Positions 1-12,959 of a DNA stretch of 64,000 bases are shown piece by piece. How positions within the stretch are numbered: the stretch's first letter is position 1; each line of letters starts with the position of its first letter. Under the pieces are notes generated by a model that worked only from the letters and a program-made list of their open reading frames with translations, searched no databases and had not been told where the DNA came from. Source of the stretch: Biomphalaria glabrata (taxonomy: Eukaryota; Mollusca; Gastropoda; Planorbidae); the NCBI RefSeq assembly GCF_947242115.1, contig NC_074716.1, positions 13,648,365-13,712,364 of the forward strand, read 5' to 3'. The position numbers were made by a program, and so were the translations under genes.

Positions 1-3000
1 GTCAACCTGTCATGAATATCATTTAATTAGTACATAGTAAAATATTTTGAGGTCGACCTGTCATGAGTCTCCTATAAAGAGGTTTGACTATATAAAAATG
101 TGAGTCAATTTGTTTTCCCCTCATTCAAACATTTATTTTACTTCATTGATGTCTTTGATTTATTTATTTTTTTTTCTAAATTAGATTTATTTTTAGTTTT
201 TTTAAGTTCATTTTAAAAATGTGTTTTTGTTTTTTGTTTTTTTGTTTTCAACTATGTGAATCTCTCCCTCCATATTTTTGTAGGTTCTGGCTTTGCGTTG
301 AGCTGTGATATGTTCAAACTTTGTCTTCTTTTTGTTCTTGTTTTGTTGTTACAAACATACCAATAGCAGCCCACTATGAGGAACAGGGTGAGGTAAGGTG
401 CCACTGTGGTGCAGCATGGGGGATGCTTTCTTGTCAACACTGTGATGGACTTTGCATGGTGCACTCAATCTCTTCTCTTTCTCTGTGCTCTTTTGTGATG
501 GTTGAGAACAGATTACACTGCACTGTTAGTTACCTAGGTCATATAAAAATAGTAGCAATATAATGTAATACTGTTATATATACCATTACAATAAAAATGA
601 TTATAGTATAGAATGAATAATGGTACTTTGTTTGCGCTCCAATAGTTTTGTACCTATATCAGTACCATGCCTTCAGGGATGGTGGATCTTCAACAGATGT
701 AGAGATCTCATTGTTTGGTCTTTAGTTTTTGTTATGTACTAATGTATTAAATTGCCAATATGTATTTATGAATGCAGTTTGGTCTTACAAGGGAATTATA
801 ATAAGAAGAAAGAATGAATATACAAAAAAATGTTCCAAATTAAAACCTACTTTATGTTGAAATAATAAAATAAACGAAACATTCATATTTTAGTTGTATT
901 TGAAAAAAAATAAAATTTAATAGGCCAGTATGGTGATCAGACCCATAACGTTCTTGTTATTTGTGCAATTCAACTTAGCTATCCAGCCATATTACTTGTC
1001 TGTAAAACTTCAGCTTGACGTAAATGATTACATTTTTTACATGCGCTTTTTGACATGTTCTAACTTTTGACCACCTTCCGCCTTTTTTTCATTATGAAGA
1101 AGATGTGAGCTCATTGTAGGAATTAAGTAAAAAAAAACAACACATTGTATAATAAAGCATATATTGTTTTAATTTTCACAAATCCAGGCTCCAGTAAAAT
1201 GGGTATGTCATTTATTTCAAATGTGCAATTATACTTCATTTATATATTATCCTCATTTTGCCATTTTTGTGAGCATACTCTTGGGATTTGGTTATGGACA
1301 TTTCTTTGGCTTTGGCTATGGGCTTTTCTTTGGCTATTAAGGTTAAATAACTAAATTACATCAAGAAAATATTACTCTATGCATGTAATTTATACCGTTA
1401 TAGTTACATTGTAAATTTCCAACATTCACACATATTATAAATCTTAAAATTTGAAATTTTCATTGAATGTTTTTGAAATTTTCATTTATGACAGACTCAC
1501 ACACACAAATAATAATGGACAAAAATTTTATTTAATGTTAGGTTACAATAATTATTTGATAGTTATTGTAATACCAAATGACATACAAATGTCAGATTTA
1601 AAATTATATCAACCTATTTTATTTTCATATTACAACCAATATAACCCCAGATGGTTTTATTTAAAGTTATTATCGGGTCAAAATAATGATTTTGTATTTT
1701 TTTATTATTTTTTTTTTACTTTTAAAACTTTTTATTTTTACTTTTTATACTCATGCATCATAAAAAACACACACACACAAATATATATGTATATTTTATA
1801 ATGCATTTAGAATATTTTAAAGAGTTACACTTTGATGGTGACAGTTTTATGCTCTAGCATTTCATTTTGTATTAGACATACAGCTATGGTGATGGTACTA
1901 AAATTCAAATATTGGTTTTTAATCTGGTAAATAGGGATAGCACTTAAAAAAAAAACATTTTTGGAGAAAATGTTAAAAGAAATAGTATAAACATTTTTAA
2001 ACAAAGCAACAAAGTCAAAACTTTTTGTCCTTTAACAAAACAGCACTTCCTGAGAGACGTCAGCTTACGTTTTAAACATCTAAACAATATTATAGAAGTT
2101 ATTTTTACAATTACAAATCTTTATATTCAAAAATGTGTGTTAACTATTTTAGTGGAAATTATTTGGTTCTGCTTTTTACTTGCCATTGCTGTTTGACAAA
2201 ATAATGAGTTGACCTACTAAAAAGAGAATATTGCAGCACATCAGTTCACATTCAACATCCTATGACTGGGAAGATGTGTGTTAAAAATTTAAACGTATAG
2301 TCTTTTTATGTCTTAATGAAACATACATATTATTATTTCTGTTGTCACTAATTTTAATATAAATATTGTGGTGAAGAGTATGCCTAATTGCTGTACATAA
2401 TGAAAATCAAAATAATTTTGTATTTCTTTTGTTAAATAAATTCCATCATACCATTTCCACTTTTGCTTAAAATCATGGTAGCTAGATATTGATAAACTAG
2501 ACCATAATGTCATTTGAAATTAAACTTCTATATGAATATATAAACTAATAGTACAGCATAAAGCCACAAATAATTATTGCTTGTATGCAATGCATCCTGT
2601 TTTTTTTTCCAATCATTTATGAATGAATGTATTTAAACCATTTTCATTCTCTTAGTAATGGGCTCAAATTAATTGATCTTATTCTTGCTGTCTCAAGAGA
2701 CAATAGAAAATGGATAGAGTTATTCACAAGTAATCTACAATAAAGTTCTGAGACTTTCTACCTGGCATGGTTTATTTAGTGTCATATAAAAATATTCTCT
2801 TAAAAGTTTGCAGTTTGTTAATGATAGTAAATATCATCCATCTATCATGAATATACATAAATTACATACAACATTGCATATCTAAATATGATTAGTGCTT
2901 GTAGAACTACTAGTAATTTAAACTTTGGTTTGCTGAGATTTAGGTCCATTCTAGTAGTGCAGAAATTTAGATCAATTGTTCTTTTTCAACATTTACTTAC

Positions 3001-3239
3001 ACAGTTGTAGGGGATTTTAAATGTACATTTTGTTTCATCTATATTGTCAGAAAACCGATTAAACTTTTACCTGAATCAAACATCTCAGCTGCCTAATTTA
3101 TTGCCAAACTTTTGTATTAATTTTTTTGACTAGTAAGTAATTAAATCTATAAAATAGAATTAAAATTTATATAAAGATAAATATTGTAGTCTTAAGACTT
3201 TTGTATTTATTTTAATTTTTACTTATTTATTTTTTTTAG
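1..3239 (+). other. Intronic/upstream sequence of the first gene
   Basis: AT-rich sequence with no ORF that looks conserved. It lies upstream of the terminal exon at 3240 and is probably intron of that gene. The only internal exon candidate is the 15-nt segment at 1188-1202, listed separately. The short ORFs here have biased, low-complexity composition and no recognisable domain. The exon-like stretch around 320-560 has a few cysteines, but I could not place it in a family. Confidence 0.4.
1188..1202 (+). other. Candidate 15-nt microexon
   Basis: The segment is preceded by a pyrimidine-rich tract ending in 'aatccag' and followed by a strong donor 'gtatgt'. It ends in phase 1 with G. The next recognised exon at 3240 begins GT, completing a glycine codon in the same frame as the transmembrane exon. 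The microexon would add x-Ser-Ser-Lys-Met just outside the membrane segment. Signals and phase agree, but such short matches can arise by chance. Confidence 0.25.
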
Positions 3240-3526
3240 GTCCAAAGTCATCAGGCATCCAAATTCTTCATATTGCTATAGGCACTTCCATTTCATCTTT
3301 TTTCTGCATCATTTTAATCATTTGTGGATTCTACCACCGTAGAAAGTTCCGCTCTGACCGAGCCCCACCTGACCATGACCATGTAGAGGTCCGTTATGTC
3401 TCAGCTCCCACCGGCTGCAATACTACAGACCGACTTCTTATGGAGGATAGAAATGACGGTAGCAACGACCACCACAACCACAGCACAACCCAGAGCCCTC
3501 GTTGTCAGAAAGTGTCAATGGTATGA
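3240..3526 (+). CDS. Terminal exon of a single-pass membrane protein (partial gene)
   Basis: A T-rich tract ending in 'ttttag' precedes an open frame of 94 codons up to TGA at 3524-3526. The peptide has a short juxtamembrane stretch (PKSSGIQILH), a hydrophobic segment of about 20 residues (IAIGTSISSFFCIILIICGF), a basic stop-transfer patch (YHRRKFRSDR) and a hydrophilic tail rich in Asp, His, Asn and Thr. This is the usual layout of the end of a type I receptor with its ectodomain upstream. The rest of the gene lies to the left of the window. I do not recognise the family; the membrane segment faintly recalls class 5 semaphorins, but that is only an impression. A final 'atg|gtatga' at the stop could be an alternative donor. 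Confidence 0.7.
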
Positions 3527-4431
3527 CACATAACCTCTGTTTAATTTCTTGTTGAATTCGGGTGAAAGTCTCACCCTTCATTCACATCATTTTGTTTGTT
3601 GGTTCAAATCTTACTTCTAGTCATTTTTACTCAATTTTTATTTAGAAGTTTTACAGTTTTAAAAAATTTCTTTGTATTGGTTTGTTATGATATAAGAGGG
3701 TATAATGTACTCTCATATCAAGGGCACTCATTGATGTAACAATAGTTTCTCATGCTGGAAAAGATCTTTTTTTTTTTTTAATGTTTTTTTTAGACTAGTT
3801 TATTGGTTGAAGTTTTATACTTACCTTTATTGTATTGTGAATTATTCCTTTCAGGGTTATCAAAATTGCTAAGCTAGTAAGATTCAAACTTTAAAAAAAA
3901 ATTCTTAACCCGTTATACTACTATTGTGATAGAATATGGTGCTTACAGTAGCCTACTATAAGGTACAATACTATAGAATGTTACTGCTGGTTTTTTTTTT
4001 TAAAAACTTTCCTGTAAGCCTATCATGGCTTGTGCCCAATGAGACAAGAAACTTAGCTTCTATTTATTTGTGAAAAACCAATGTCTATATCACTTTTGTA
4101 AAGAAAGTGACAATATTGCCATGTTTTAGACCTAACTGGGAAATTGAGTTTAGAAAGTGCCAATATTGCTGACCTTCCTGTAAAATGAAGTAGTTTGCTT
4201 TTTTTTAATTAAGGAGTTACCTCTCTTTCCTAAGAGTTAGACACATTTTTAAACTGGAAATAGTAGTGAATGGGCTAATTTTTCTAAGTTCTAGCTTACA
4301 ATTAGATTTTTTAAAATCAAATTAATTGTAATTCTATAAATATACATGGTGGGTTGACTTTCAAATACTTTTATTAAATTCTGTCTGTGCTCAACAAGAA
4401 ATGGACCATTGACACTTCATAACAAATGTAA

Positions 4432-4600
4432 TTGATTGTCTGCCTAGATGTGTGGTATACAATATGGACTGTCATCTCAATGGTCCTGGGTTCGAACTCT
4501 GCCTACAGCCATCCCCCACTGTCCTGTGGGATGTTAGGGCTAGGATATAATTTTTTTCTCAATTTTCCAAGATTCCTAAAATTTAAATTTAAGTTAACTA
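4432..4600 (+). repeat. tRNA-derived SINE (family C)
   Basis: A tRNA-like head has an A-box-like 'tggtatacaatatgg' followed by a clear B box (gggttcgaactc). The body around 'cagccatcccccactgtcc' and 'gtgggatgttaggg' recalls a SINE body I associate with gastropod genomes (recalled, not searched). It ends in a T-rich region. Only one copy is seen in this window. Confidence 0.55.
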
Positions 4601-5039
4601 ATGTAAACCTATTTAAATGAAGTAACTATGTTATTTTACTACTTTTGTTTACTAAGTAAAAGCTATATATTTCAGTCATTAATACTGTTATTAAATATCT
4701 CTTTGGATGTTTTATTGTTAGACTTTTTATTATCTTCATTTTGAAAAAAAAAAATCTAATTTTAAAGTGAAGTGTGGTTCTTTTAGTTCTGCAGCTATCA
4801 AATAATTTCCTTTGTCCAACACTTTAGGTATGGCTTACTTGTTTACCAATACATTCATGTGGTTTTAAAAGCAATAGCTGTTGTGTTGAAATCTTTGAGA
4901 GACATCACAAAGGAACACTATCCGTAGTTCATGTTAATGAACAAGATAGACTGGAGTTATCCTTCTTTTTTTAATATTATTGCATTTACAGTGTCAAAGC
5001 ATATGGCTTTGATCTTTGTTGAGTAAGGTTTTACTTTTG

Positions 5040-5312
5040 TCAAGGCTTGAATGGCCAGGTGTATGACATCATTGTTTACTACTAAGGTGTACATACTGTC
5101 TTGTCTTTGATGGCCAAGTATTTTGGCTTGATCATCGACTCCTGAGATGTCCATGCTGTCAGGGCCTGGATGGCCAGGTATATGTCATCTTTGTTGACTT
5201 TTAACAAGATGGTGTCCATACTGTCAGGGCATGGATGGCCAGGCCTTTTGACATCTTCGTTGACTCCTGAGATGTCCATGGTGTCAAGGCCTAGAAAACT
5301 GGGTCTGTGACA
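5040..5312. repeat. Degenerate minisatellite, ~65-bp unit
   Basis: About four imperfect tandem copies share the core 'gatgtccatgctgtcagg', then 'ctggatggccagg', then 'gacatctttgttgactcc'. The divergence between copies suggests an old array. Antisense ORFs across it are translations of the repeat, not genes. Confidence 0.75.
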
Positions 5313-5833
5313 TCACTGCATGATGTGCCTATCTGTTTAATGGACCTTCATCTCTCTCATGTTTGAATGTTTCATTCATATTTATTCTATTCTTTTGCAT
5401 GTGTGTAATTAGCAATCTAAGTCATAACAGATGTACATAATTTGGTATGAATGATATTTATTGTCAAATAACTAAATGTATCAGTTTTACTTTCCTACAA
5501 TGATTACCCCGGATGGAACTTGCTATTATATAGCTCCATATATATGATTTAAACTTTGCTTGTATTTTAAATAATTTTTTTTACAGTATTATCACTTAAG
5601 AAATGAAAAATATCACACTTGTATTATAAAGATAACTAGCATCTTATTGTTTTCCATTTTAACATATGGGTCTTTTTAATAAATTGTTCATTAACTTTTA
5701 TTTTTCTTAAAAAAAATATTAAACCCAGTCTTTGAACCTTGCATATAATAACATCTCTAAACAATGGGCAATGCTGGAAGTTAGAGTATGGCAGTGCTTA
5801 GTCCATAAATTATGGTACAATGACTTCAGGTTA

Positions 5834-6055
5834 GATTTATCCAATGGTATAGTTGTTAGATGTACCCAATAGTTTAGTGGTCAGATTTACCCAATGGTAT
5901 TGTGGTTAGATGTACCCATTGGTATAGTGGTTATATGTAACCCAATGGTATTGTGGTTAGATTTACCCAATGGTATTGTGGTTAGATGTACCCATTGGTA
6001 TAGTGGTTATATGTAACCCAATGGTATTGTGGTTAGATTTACCCAATGGTATAGT
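5834..6055. repeat. Minisatellite, ~25-bp unit
   Basis: About nine tandem copies of a unit like 'acccaatggtattgtggtta' plus 'gatgt'. Some copies alternate between 'gatttacccaatgg' and 'gatgtacccattgg', giving a higher-order repeat of about 77 bp. Confidence 0.85.
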
Positions 6056-9000
6056 CTCATTTAAACCATTCACACACATGAAAGTAACCTACACCAGCTC
6101 TGACCATGAGAATGCTGTCTTTAAAGTATGTAGGCTAAATTATTATTATCATTAGGAAATCTGATTATTAAGATTTACTTGCAAAATCATGTTCCAAAGC
6201 CTTCTAAACCATTTATTTTATAGAAAGCTTTTTGACTTACTTTTTATCAGTGTTTTGTTTATTTTTCTCTATTATTTTGCAGAGCATTCATTTTGGTTGT
6301 TATGTAGCTTTCAGTGTGTTTGACCCATCTATATACTTTTTTATGAATAGTAACTCTACCATTTTTGTTTCTTTTAATTCCTTTAGAGAAGTAATTAAAA
6401 TCATTCTGAAATATACTCTTTAATCAAAGAGAGCTTGTAGAATAAGTTTAATTTGCTGAATAGAAGGTGGCCAGTATAAAATATCGTTTAGTCTGATTAA
6501 GAAAAAAGGTATCCCTGAGTAAAGCTAGCTCACTGTGCTATCTGAAACAAGATGTGAAGAGTTAAGTTTTAGTTGCTTCTTCTATTGACCACACAACTAT
6601 CTGATTAATCTCTAATATCTATCAACTCTACCTCAGGTGCACTAGCACTGCCCAGTGAGACAAAAATTTAGAGATATTTGTATTTACAATAAGTCTCTAT
6701 GTCACTAGATAAGGCTGGAGTAGGACATAATCTTTGAGCTGAAACATCAACGATATGTGCAGTATAGCATATTTGTGTCAGATCTAACAGACCAAGCAAT
6801 TGTCCACCTGGGTTCTAGTTAAACTCTCTTTTTGCTGTCTGCACCTGTTTTCAGTGGGAGCTTTTCTCTTTGGTCTCAGATGTGTGTTCCACTGCCTTTT
6901 TAAGAGTTTTCCATCTGTCTCTGTTGGATTATATGGGAAATATTCTAAACCAATTCTTATTTGTTTGAGATTCCAATGTATTTTGAATAGATAGGTAGTG
7001 CTTGTAAAAAAAATAAAAAAATCTGTTGAGTAAATTAAATATAAAAAAATGTTTGACTCTGAAGTTTGCCTGACTACAAGTGGAAGTTTTCTGAAAGTTT
7101 CAACACTCAAAATGTTAACAGCTCAGGCAGCGACTACACAATATGAGCTACATCCTGACCCATCTGATTATTCTCTCCTATTATTGTTGATGTATGCTAT
7201 CGCCATCTAGTTCAACACTAATGTAATGAACAGAAATTGTTTATATAATCTGTGCACAACATGCTAGTAGTTGTATTTGTGTTGACTTGTGGAACTCATG
7301 GTCATAAATATGTCAATACAGAGATTTGCTGATTAAGTCTTCATGTTTGAAGTTGAATCATTGAAAAAGTTTGTTTTTTTCTGCTTGTGTGTTATTTATG
7401 TATACATAATTTTCAAGCTGTTCAATTGAGTGCTCTCAAACATCTCACAAAGCCAATATTCATATTCCAGCATTTGTTTGGATATTTATAAATATTTTAA
7501 CACACATTTTAAAATTAACTTTGGCATTATTTACTTTATAAAAATTAATAGGAATGTAGCTTTAGATTTAATGAGATGGTAGGAAAGTGTTGTGTACTTT
7601 TAGGTAAACATTGGATCAATATTTATGCTGTTTCTTTATTTGAATCAAGTATGTTTGTATAAGGGAGATCATTTTGAAATTACCACTGCTTTGGGTATTT
7701 ACAAAGGTAACTCTGTCACTTACCTGCATAATGTCACATACTGTGTACTCATTTCAAATGCTCCTTATTTCAACTGAACTGTAGCTTTATGTAGTAAAGC
7801 ACCGCAGTCCATGGTTTAGTTGTATTGACTAGATTATTGTACTTTCATTTGTTTGACAACATCAATTGTTCTGAAGCAGGAGATGTTAGTGAGCCATAAT
7901 GAAGCTCATTTCACTTTACTTGTTATGCTTCCACTCATTTTCTGATATTTTCATCAACATGAATTTATTTTAATTTTTTATTCTTTGGATGTGTGATAAT
8001 CATAATTTAATTCTAATTACACACTATATTATTTCGATAAATAATGGAGAGGTGTCGATGCAATACAGTGTGGCATTAGGATGGTGAGGCTTAAATGTAC
8101 TCAATCATTTGTACACAGCATGTTTCTCTATGAACTATGTATTAATGAACATTATTTTATGTTACTTTTTATTTAAAAACAACGAATCGAAATCAAAATC
8201 TGATGATGGATTAGGTCATTTTCACACATTATTTTAAAATGATATTGTAGATATTGATCCCATTAGTTTCAGCATTACATTAGTCAGTAGTCACTATTGC
8301 AAGCATGTTGTTAATCTTGAAAGGGTCTGCATCTAATTTCATTCTTTATAAGAAAACTATTGTAAAAAAAATTGATACTAAACAATAAATTTGGAAAAAA
8401 ATAAATTTTAAGAAAAGAAATTATTATGCATTTTCCTATGTGCTTTTGAGAAGTAAGACCTTCTCTGGATGCTAGTATTTGTTTAGTCATTGAAGACTAT
8501 ACTTTATAATTAAAAGGTTGATTCACTTAGCTAACCTTTATTGTGTGAGAATGCCCACATATTTTTTTTGTTTTTTGATCTTGTCTTCCATGGAGAAAAC
8601 ATGATGTTTCTTTATGGCTATGTACTTTGATCAAATAGTTTGTTTTTATTGCATTATATAGAATTATACATAAATATATATTAATATATACTCTTGATTT
8701 TTATTAGTATACTAAATAAATTGTATTCTTTGTGAGAAGATGTATAATGCATGATGGGAAGCTTTCATTGATTAAGAACCTTTTTGGTTTCTACACTTTG
8801 ATTAAACAAAAAAATGTTTTTTGGTTTCTTGAAATATCTTTCTGTCCATATTTAGTCTGTTTAACTGTTTACATAAGAAGTTCTCTTTATTTTAAAAAGT
8901 AAAACTGTTTCATATATATATATATGTCATTGATTTTATTAAAACTGCATTTGAACACAATCAATATTTATATAAGAGATAATTTGTTTCATTATTCTGA

Positions 9001-9060
9001 AACAGTTTTGTGGTTTTTAACACCATCATTGTTTTTGTTTTTCATTTCATCTGTACTTCT

Positions 9061-9260
9061 TTGATTTAGTTTAGTTTGTACTTCTCTACACATTCATTTT
9101 ACTCATTTGATTTAGTTTAGTTTGTACTTCTCTACAGATTCATTTTACTCATTTGATTTAGTTCAGTTTGTACTTCTCTACAGATTCATTTTACTCATTT
9201 GATTTAGTTTAGTTTGTACTTCTCTACACATTCATTTTACTCATTTGATTTAATTTTGTT
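9061..9260. repeat. Minisatellite, 46-bp unit
   Basis: Four nearly identical 46-bp copies start at 9061, 9107, 9153 and 9199, with a partial fifth. The core is 'ttgatttagtttagtttgta' followed by 'cttctctaca'. High identity between copies points to recent expansion. Confidence 0.9.
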
Positions 9261-10420
9261 TGTTAGCTTTGTAATAATTATTAGTTGCCTTTGAAGCAAC
9301 AATAAATGAAACAGGTCCTATATTTGTGTATCTATAGTATTCATACAACAAGGTGACACACTCTTTTGTGATACTTCAAACAATATGTCTTTTATATGAT
9401 ATTATAGTTTGTTTATTCTGGGTTTCTTTGTTCTATTTATTCAAAGCTTATAATATTCACAAATAATATTGTTCAAAGCTTATTGTCGAGCCCTATGAGA
9501 TGTATATAAACTTCAGTGAATGAATCACTGTTCTCGCTGAATGCCTGCTGCAGTTGCTGACTCTGTGTTTATGTTATTTTGAAAAACTTCAACAGCTTGA
9601 AGTTGGTGACAATGTAAACAGTAATCTGGGTATTTATTAGCATGGGCATGTGTGTTTAGGATGGTGGTATTCAATGATTGCTGTCACATAAGCACTGACA
9701 TTGATTCTTATAATGTCCACTTCACTTGTGTCATATACTTTACTATTTAACTAAATTTATGTTGAAAAGGATACTCTAACAAAATTGTGATTCATCTCAC
9801 ATACAGGTAGATGGGAGGGGGAGGGGGGTACAAACATAAGGGCACTTACACAAAATGTCACATTATTTGCATGGTATCTGATTCAAACCATGTGTAAAAG
9901 AGCCTCATTTTTACCAACAAATTTCTAGAAATAAACATTTACGGTAGACTCCAAATGTCATTCTTGATGAGGGTTTTATACCATTATTGATTCATGAATT
10001 ATATTTACATTCATGGTCCCAAAACTACTAGTAATTTTGAGCAATCTTATCATTTTTTCTAAGAGGTGGTCGAACTAGAGTCTTTATCTCCCTATCCATT
10101 GGTAAGCCTCTTTTAGTATAGAATGAAATGATCTATATTTAGACTTAATAAGGAACCAGTGCTGGTGACAGAAGAATGTGTAAGAGTTGAGCAAGATACA
10201 GGGGATGTAACTCATGTCTTACCATTCTCACATTGTTGTGTAGTGTTCTGAATGTCATTGGGCCTGATGAGACATGCGCCATTAGAATGCATAATGTATT
10301 ATTATACCAAATATTAGAGTCTGTCTAGTGGTTTCTCTATGTAACTGTTATATTTCTTGTACTGCCAGTTATTTTGTACAGAAGATTTACACAATTAAAG
10401 ATACAACAACAAAAAAATGT

Positions 10421-11521
10421 GATTTTTACAAAGAAGAGTTGTTTCCCTTTGTTTTGGGTCCCAATTATCTAAATTCTAAATGATAAAAAAAAGTTTTTTG
10501 TTGTTTTTTTTTTTGAGTACGTATAGCCTACATGAGGCCAAGTCGTCTGGCGTTATCATTAGTACAGCACAGCGACAAGTTTCCAGAAGACCAAAATGCA
10601 ATGACGGAAAGAATTGACCTACGCCTCAATTACTCCACTAAGTAAAGGGAAAGTCCTAGACAGTGACGTACTAGTAGAAAGTACAGTCGAAGTCGTGGGT
10701 CACTGCCTGGTTAAAATATGACTTTGTATTATAGGTTGCCGTCATGATCGTCCCGACCTTGACCTCTACCATCCTTCAGGAAGTTCTAGTACGTAATAAT
10801 CTTTCATTTCTCAAATAAAACTAAGAAAAAAAAAACGTTACAAAGATAGTTTATGTGGGAACACAAACTCAAAATCGGACCCCGAAATGGTCCAGGCAGG
10901 CAGGTAAAAGGTCAGGTTTCAATATTTTCGGAAAGAATTTAAGAATGAAATTCTATCAAAGGCAATTGACAGAGAAGAATGGAAAAAGAAGGTTGACAGA
11001 TCTGGTGTGGTGACTCAACGGTTTAAATTTAAAAGAGCGTATCCAGTGTGATCTGGCGTTCTCTTTATGGGCTGCATCTGAACAAACTCATAACAAACAT
11101 CTAACGCAACAATGGGGCCGCACCTGTTTCCAACCTTCTTGGAATAGAGGCGCTAAGTTTAAATTTTCCAGGAATCCTGCCATACACACCATAAACTTAC
11201 ATTTTTTGGTCAATGAGGTACAAACTTCGATCCATGGCGTGGATTTTAAAATGTTTGACTACATTGCATAATGAGGTCTTTGACAATAGGTAACATTGGA
11301 CTCCGTAGTTTTTGTTTGTTTGTTGTTTTTTTCAGTCATGCAGATGAATCTTCACCCAGGCTGAAAACGTTTGAGATCCTTTTATTAGTGCTACCATGAA
11401 ACCTACACGACCAAGAAGGGAAGACAAAAAAAAAAGAATCTGAAAATGCTGAAAAACAATCAATGTTTCTAAACATTTTACGTGTGACGACCAACAGGTG
11501 AAAAGCATTGATGTTTGAACC
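10421..11521. other. Intergenic sequence, no gene seen
   Basis: This stretch is somewhat less AT-rich than its neighbours. A short plus-strand reading around 10965-11010 (DREEWKKKVDRSGV) faintly resembles the end of a LINE polyprotein, but it is too short to call. No promoter, RNA gene or conserved ORF is visible. Confidence 0.4.
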
Positions 11522-11703
11522 CCCTAAGGCAGCGGTTCTCAACCTTTTAAGCTAGGCGACCCCCCCCCCCGCTCACACATACAGCGATAGAAGAATAGAC
11601 GAAAACAATCATTTTTTTCGATGACCTTAGGCGACCCCTGTCAAATGGTCAATCGACCCCTAAGGGGGTCGCGACCCACAGGTTGGGAACCTCTACCCTA
11701 AGG
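11522..11703. mobile_element. hAT-type MITE with perfect 8-bp target duplication
   Basis: The element (11530-11695, 166 bp) begins 'cagcggttctcaacc' and ends 'ggttgggaacctcta', which are terminal inverted repeats of the hAT type. It is flanked on both sides by the identical octamer 'ccctaagg' (11522-11529 and 11696-11703), the length of duplication expected for hAT transposases. It carries no coding sequence, so it is a non-autonomous element. A second member of the same family lies at 47673-47866. Confidence 0.92.
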
Positions 11704-12360
11704 CAAGGGTTACCTCAGTGGGGTCATGAGGGGAAAGTTTTCTTTTATTAGTGTGTCACTATTAAAAATTGAGAAACACTCTTATGGTATAAAAACGTCT
11801 TTAAAAACAACACCTTTAGTTGATATTTTGTCTGTTTCTAATATTCATAATTTTGCATTTTGAAAAAAAATTGTTATAACGTCTTAAACTATAACATTTT
11901 AAACTAATGTAAACGCAAATTTCCTTATGGATAATAAAGATTATTATTATTATTTTAGATTTGTGCAACAATCAATGAATGTATGCAATAATTTCACTGT
12001 GTTATAATTGAACAAAAAGAACAAACTAATGATGGTTTTCATTGAGAAATTAGAGAGGGGGGGGGGAAATGAAGGGAAAGGTGGGGGGGGGGGGTTTGAC
12101 AACCTGATCTAACCGCATTGGGTGACATCAATCCTAATGACGCTACTGCTATCCGCCACGCCGTTCCTCAAGGAGTTACACGCTTTTAAGACTAACGAGT
12201 TCAGTTCTGATTGTCTTAGAAAAGAAAATACGAAAAAAAAACGATTTCCTTTCTCTAACATTAGTTGCAAACAGTTGACAATTGACAACCATACAATACA
12301 TTTTTTTTATTATTATTTATTTTTTTATTTTTATTTTTTTTTTTGCAATTGGCTAATTAA
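11704..12360. other. Intergenic, low-complexity runs
   Basis: Contains poly-G runs at about 12056-12093 and T/A-rich runs at 12300-12345. The ORF over 12122-12397 ends in a translated T-rich tract and does not look like a gene. Confidence 0.5.
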
Positions 12361-12364
12361 ATCA

Positions 12365-12660
12365 TATAAGAGAGAAGAGGAGGCGCGGTGCCGGTAAAGC
12401 GCTTAGCTTCCGAACCGGCGGTCCCGGGTTCGAATCCTGGTGAAGACTGGGATTTTTAATTTCGGCTCTTTGGTCGCCTCTGAATCGATCCAGCTCTAAT
12501 GGGTACCTGATATTAGTTGGGGAAAAGTAAAGGCGATTGGTGGATGTGCTGGCCACATGACGTCCTCGTTAACCGTAAGCCACAGAAACTGATGACCTTT
12601 ACATCATTGCCCCATAGAGAAATTGGAAAAGAAAGGCCTTCAAGTTAGATTATTTCCATT
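12365..12660 (+). repeat. tRNA-derived SINE (family B), full-length copy
   Basis: The tRNA-like head has an A box (gtgccggtaaagcgctta) and a near-perfect B box (gggttcgaatcc). The body contains 'tggtgaagactgggattttt', 'agctctaatgggtacctga' and 'gtgctggccacatgac', and the tail reads towards 'gaaattggaaaagaaagg'. The same body occurs at 16765-17045 (minus) and 58405-58625 (plus), and a tail fragment at 24671-24761. Pol III transcription is inferred from the boxes. Confidence 0.88.
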
Positions 12661-12959
12661 CGCTAATCATAAGCTGCTAGCTGGCATGTCCAAGATGATG
12701 TCACTTTTTCTTGTTTAAACCTCTTTAACAGTTAACGTCTGAACCATTGCCTTCGTTTCGATTAGCCTATATGTTGACATGTCAATGGCTTATTGCATAG
12801 GCCTACTTTCTGATTCTATAGAATATAGGCCCTACATTTACTTTAAGTCTGAAGACTGTCGTCATTTAAAAAACACATAATCGGTTGTTGTTTTTTTCCA
12901 GATGTAAATAACTTTGCAATATTAGGCCTGGTAACGGCTTCTGTGGGTCATGTTGTAAA

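Larger units (their letters stand above)
3527..10420 (+). other. Probable long 3' UTR / intergenic stretch of the first gene
   Basis: No coding potential is visible for almost 7 kb after the stop codon. The sequence is uniformly AT-rich and T-rich on the plus strand, with several minisatellites and one SINE (listed separately). An ATTAAA at 10394-10399, followed by an A-rich segment, is a candidate polyadenylation signal; earlier AATAAA motifs (for example near 9300) could also serve. Long 3' UTRs are common in neural membrane-protein genes, but without transcripts the true end is unknown. Confidence 0.35.

Noticed and set aside
1451-1801. 116-codon plus-strand ORF
   Set aside because: It is dominated by Phe, Tyr and Asn from T- and A-rich DNA; no domain and no splice context.
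5834-6055. CRISPR-like array
   Set aside because: The repeats are directly tandem with no unique spacers, and the genome is clearly eukaryotic.
10960-11015. LINE-like peptide (DREEWKKKVDRSGV)
   Set aside because: Too short and unsupported by flanking motifs to call an element.
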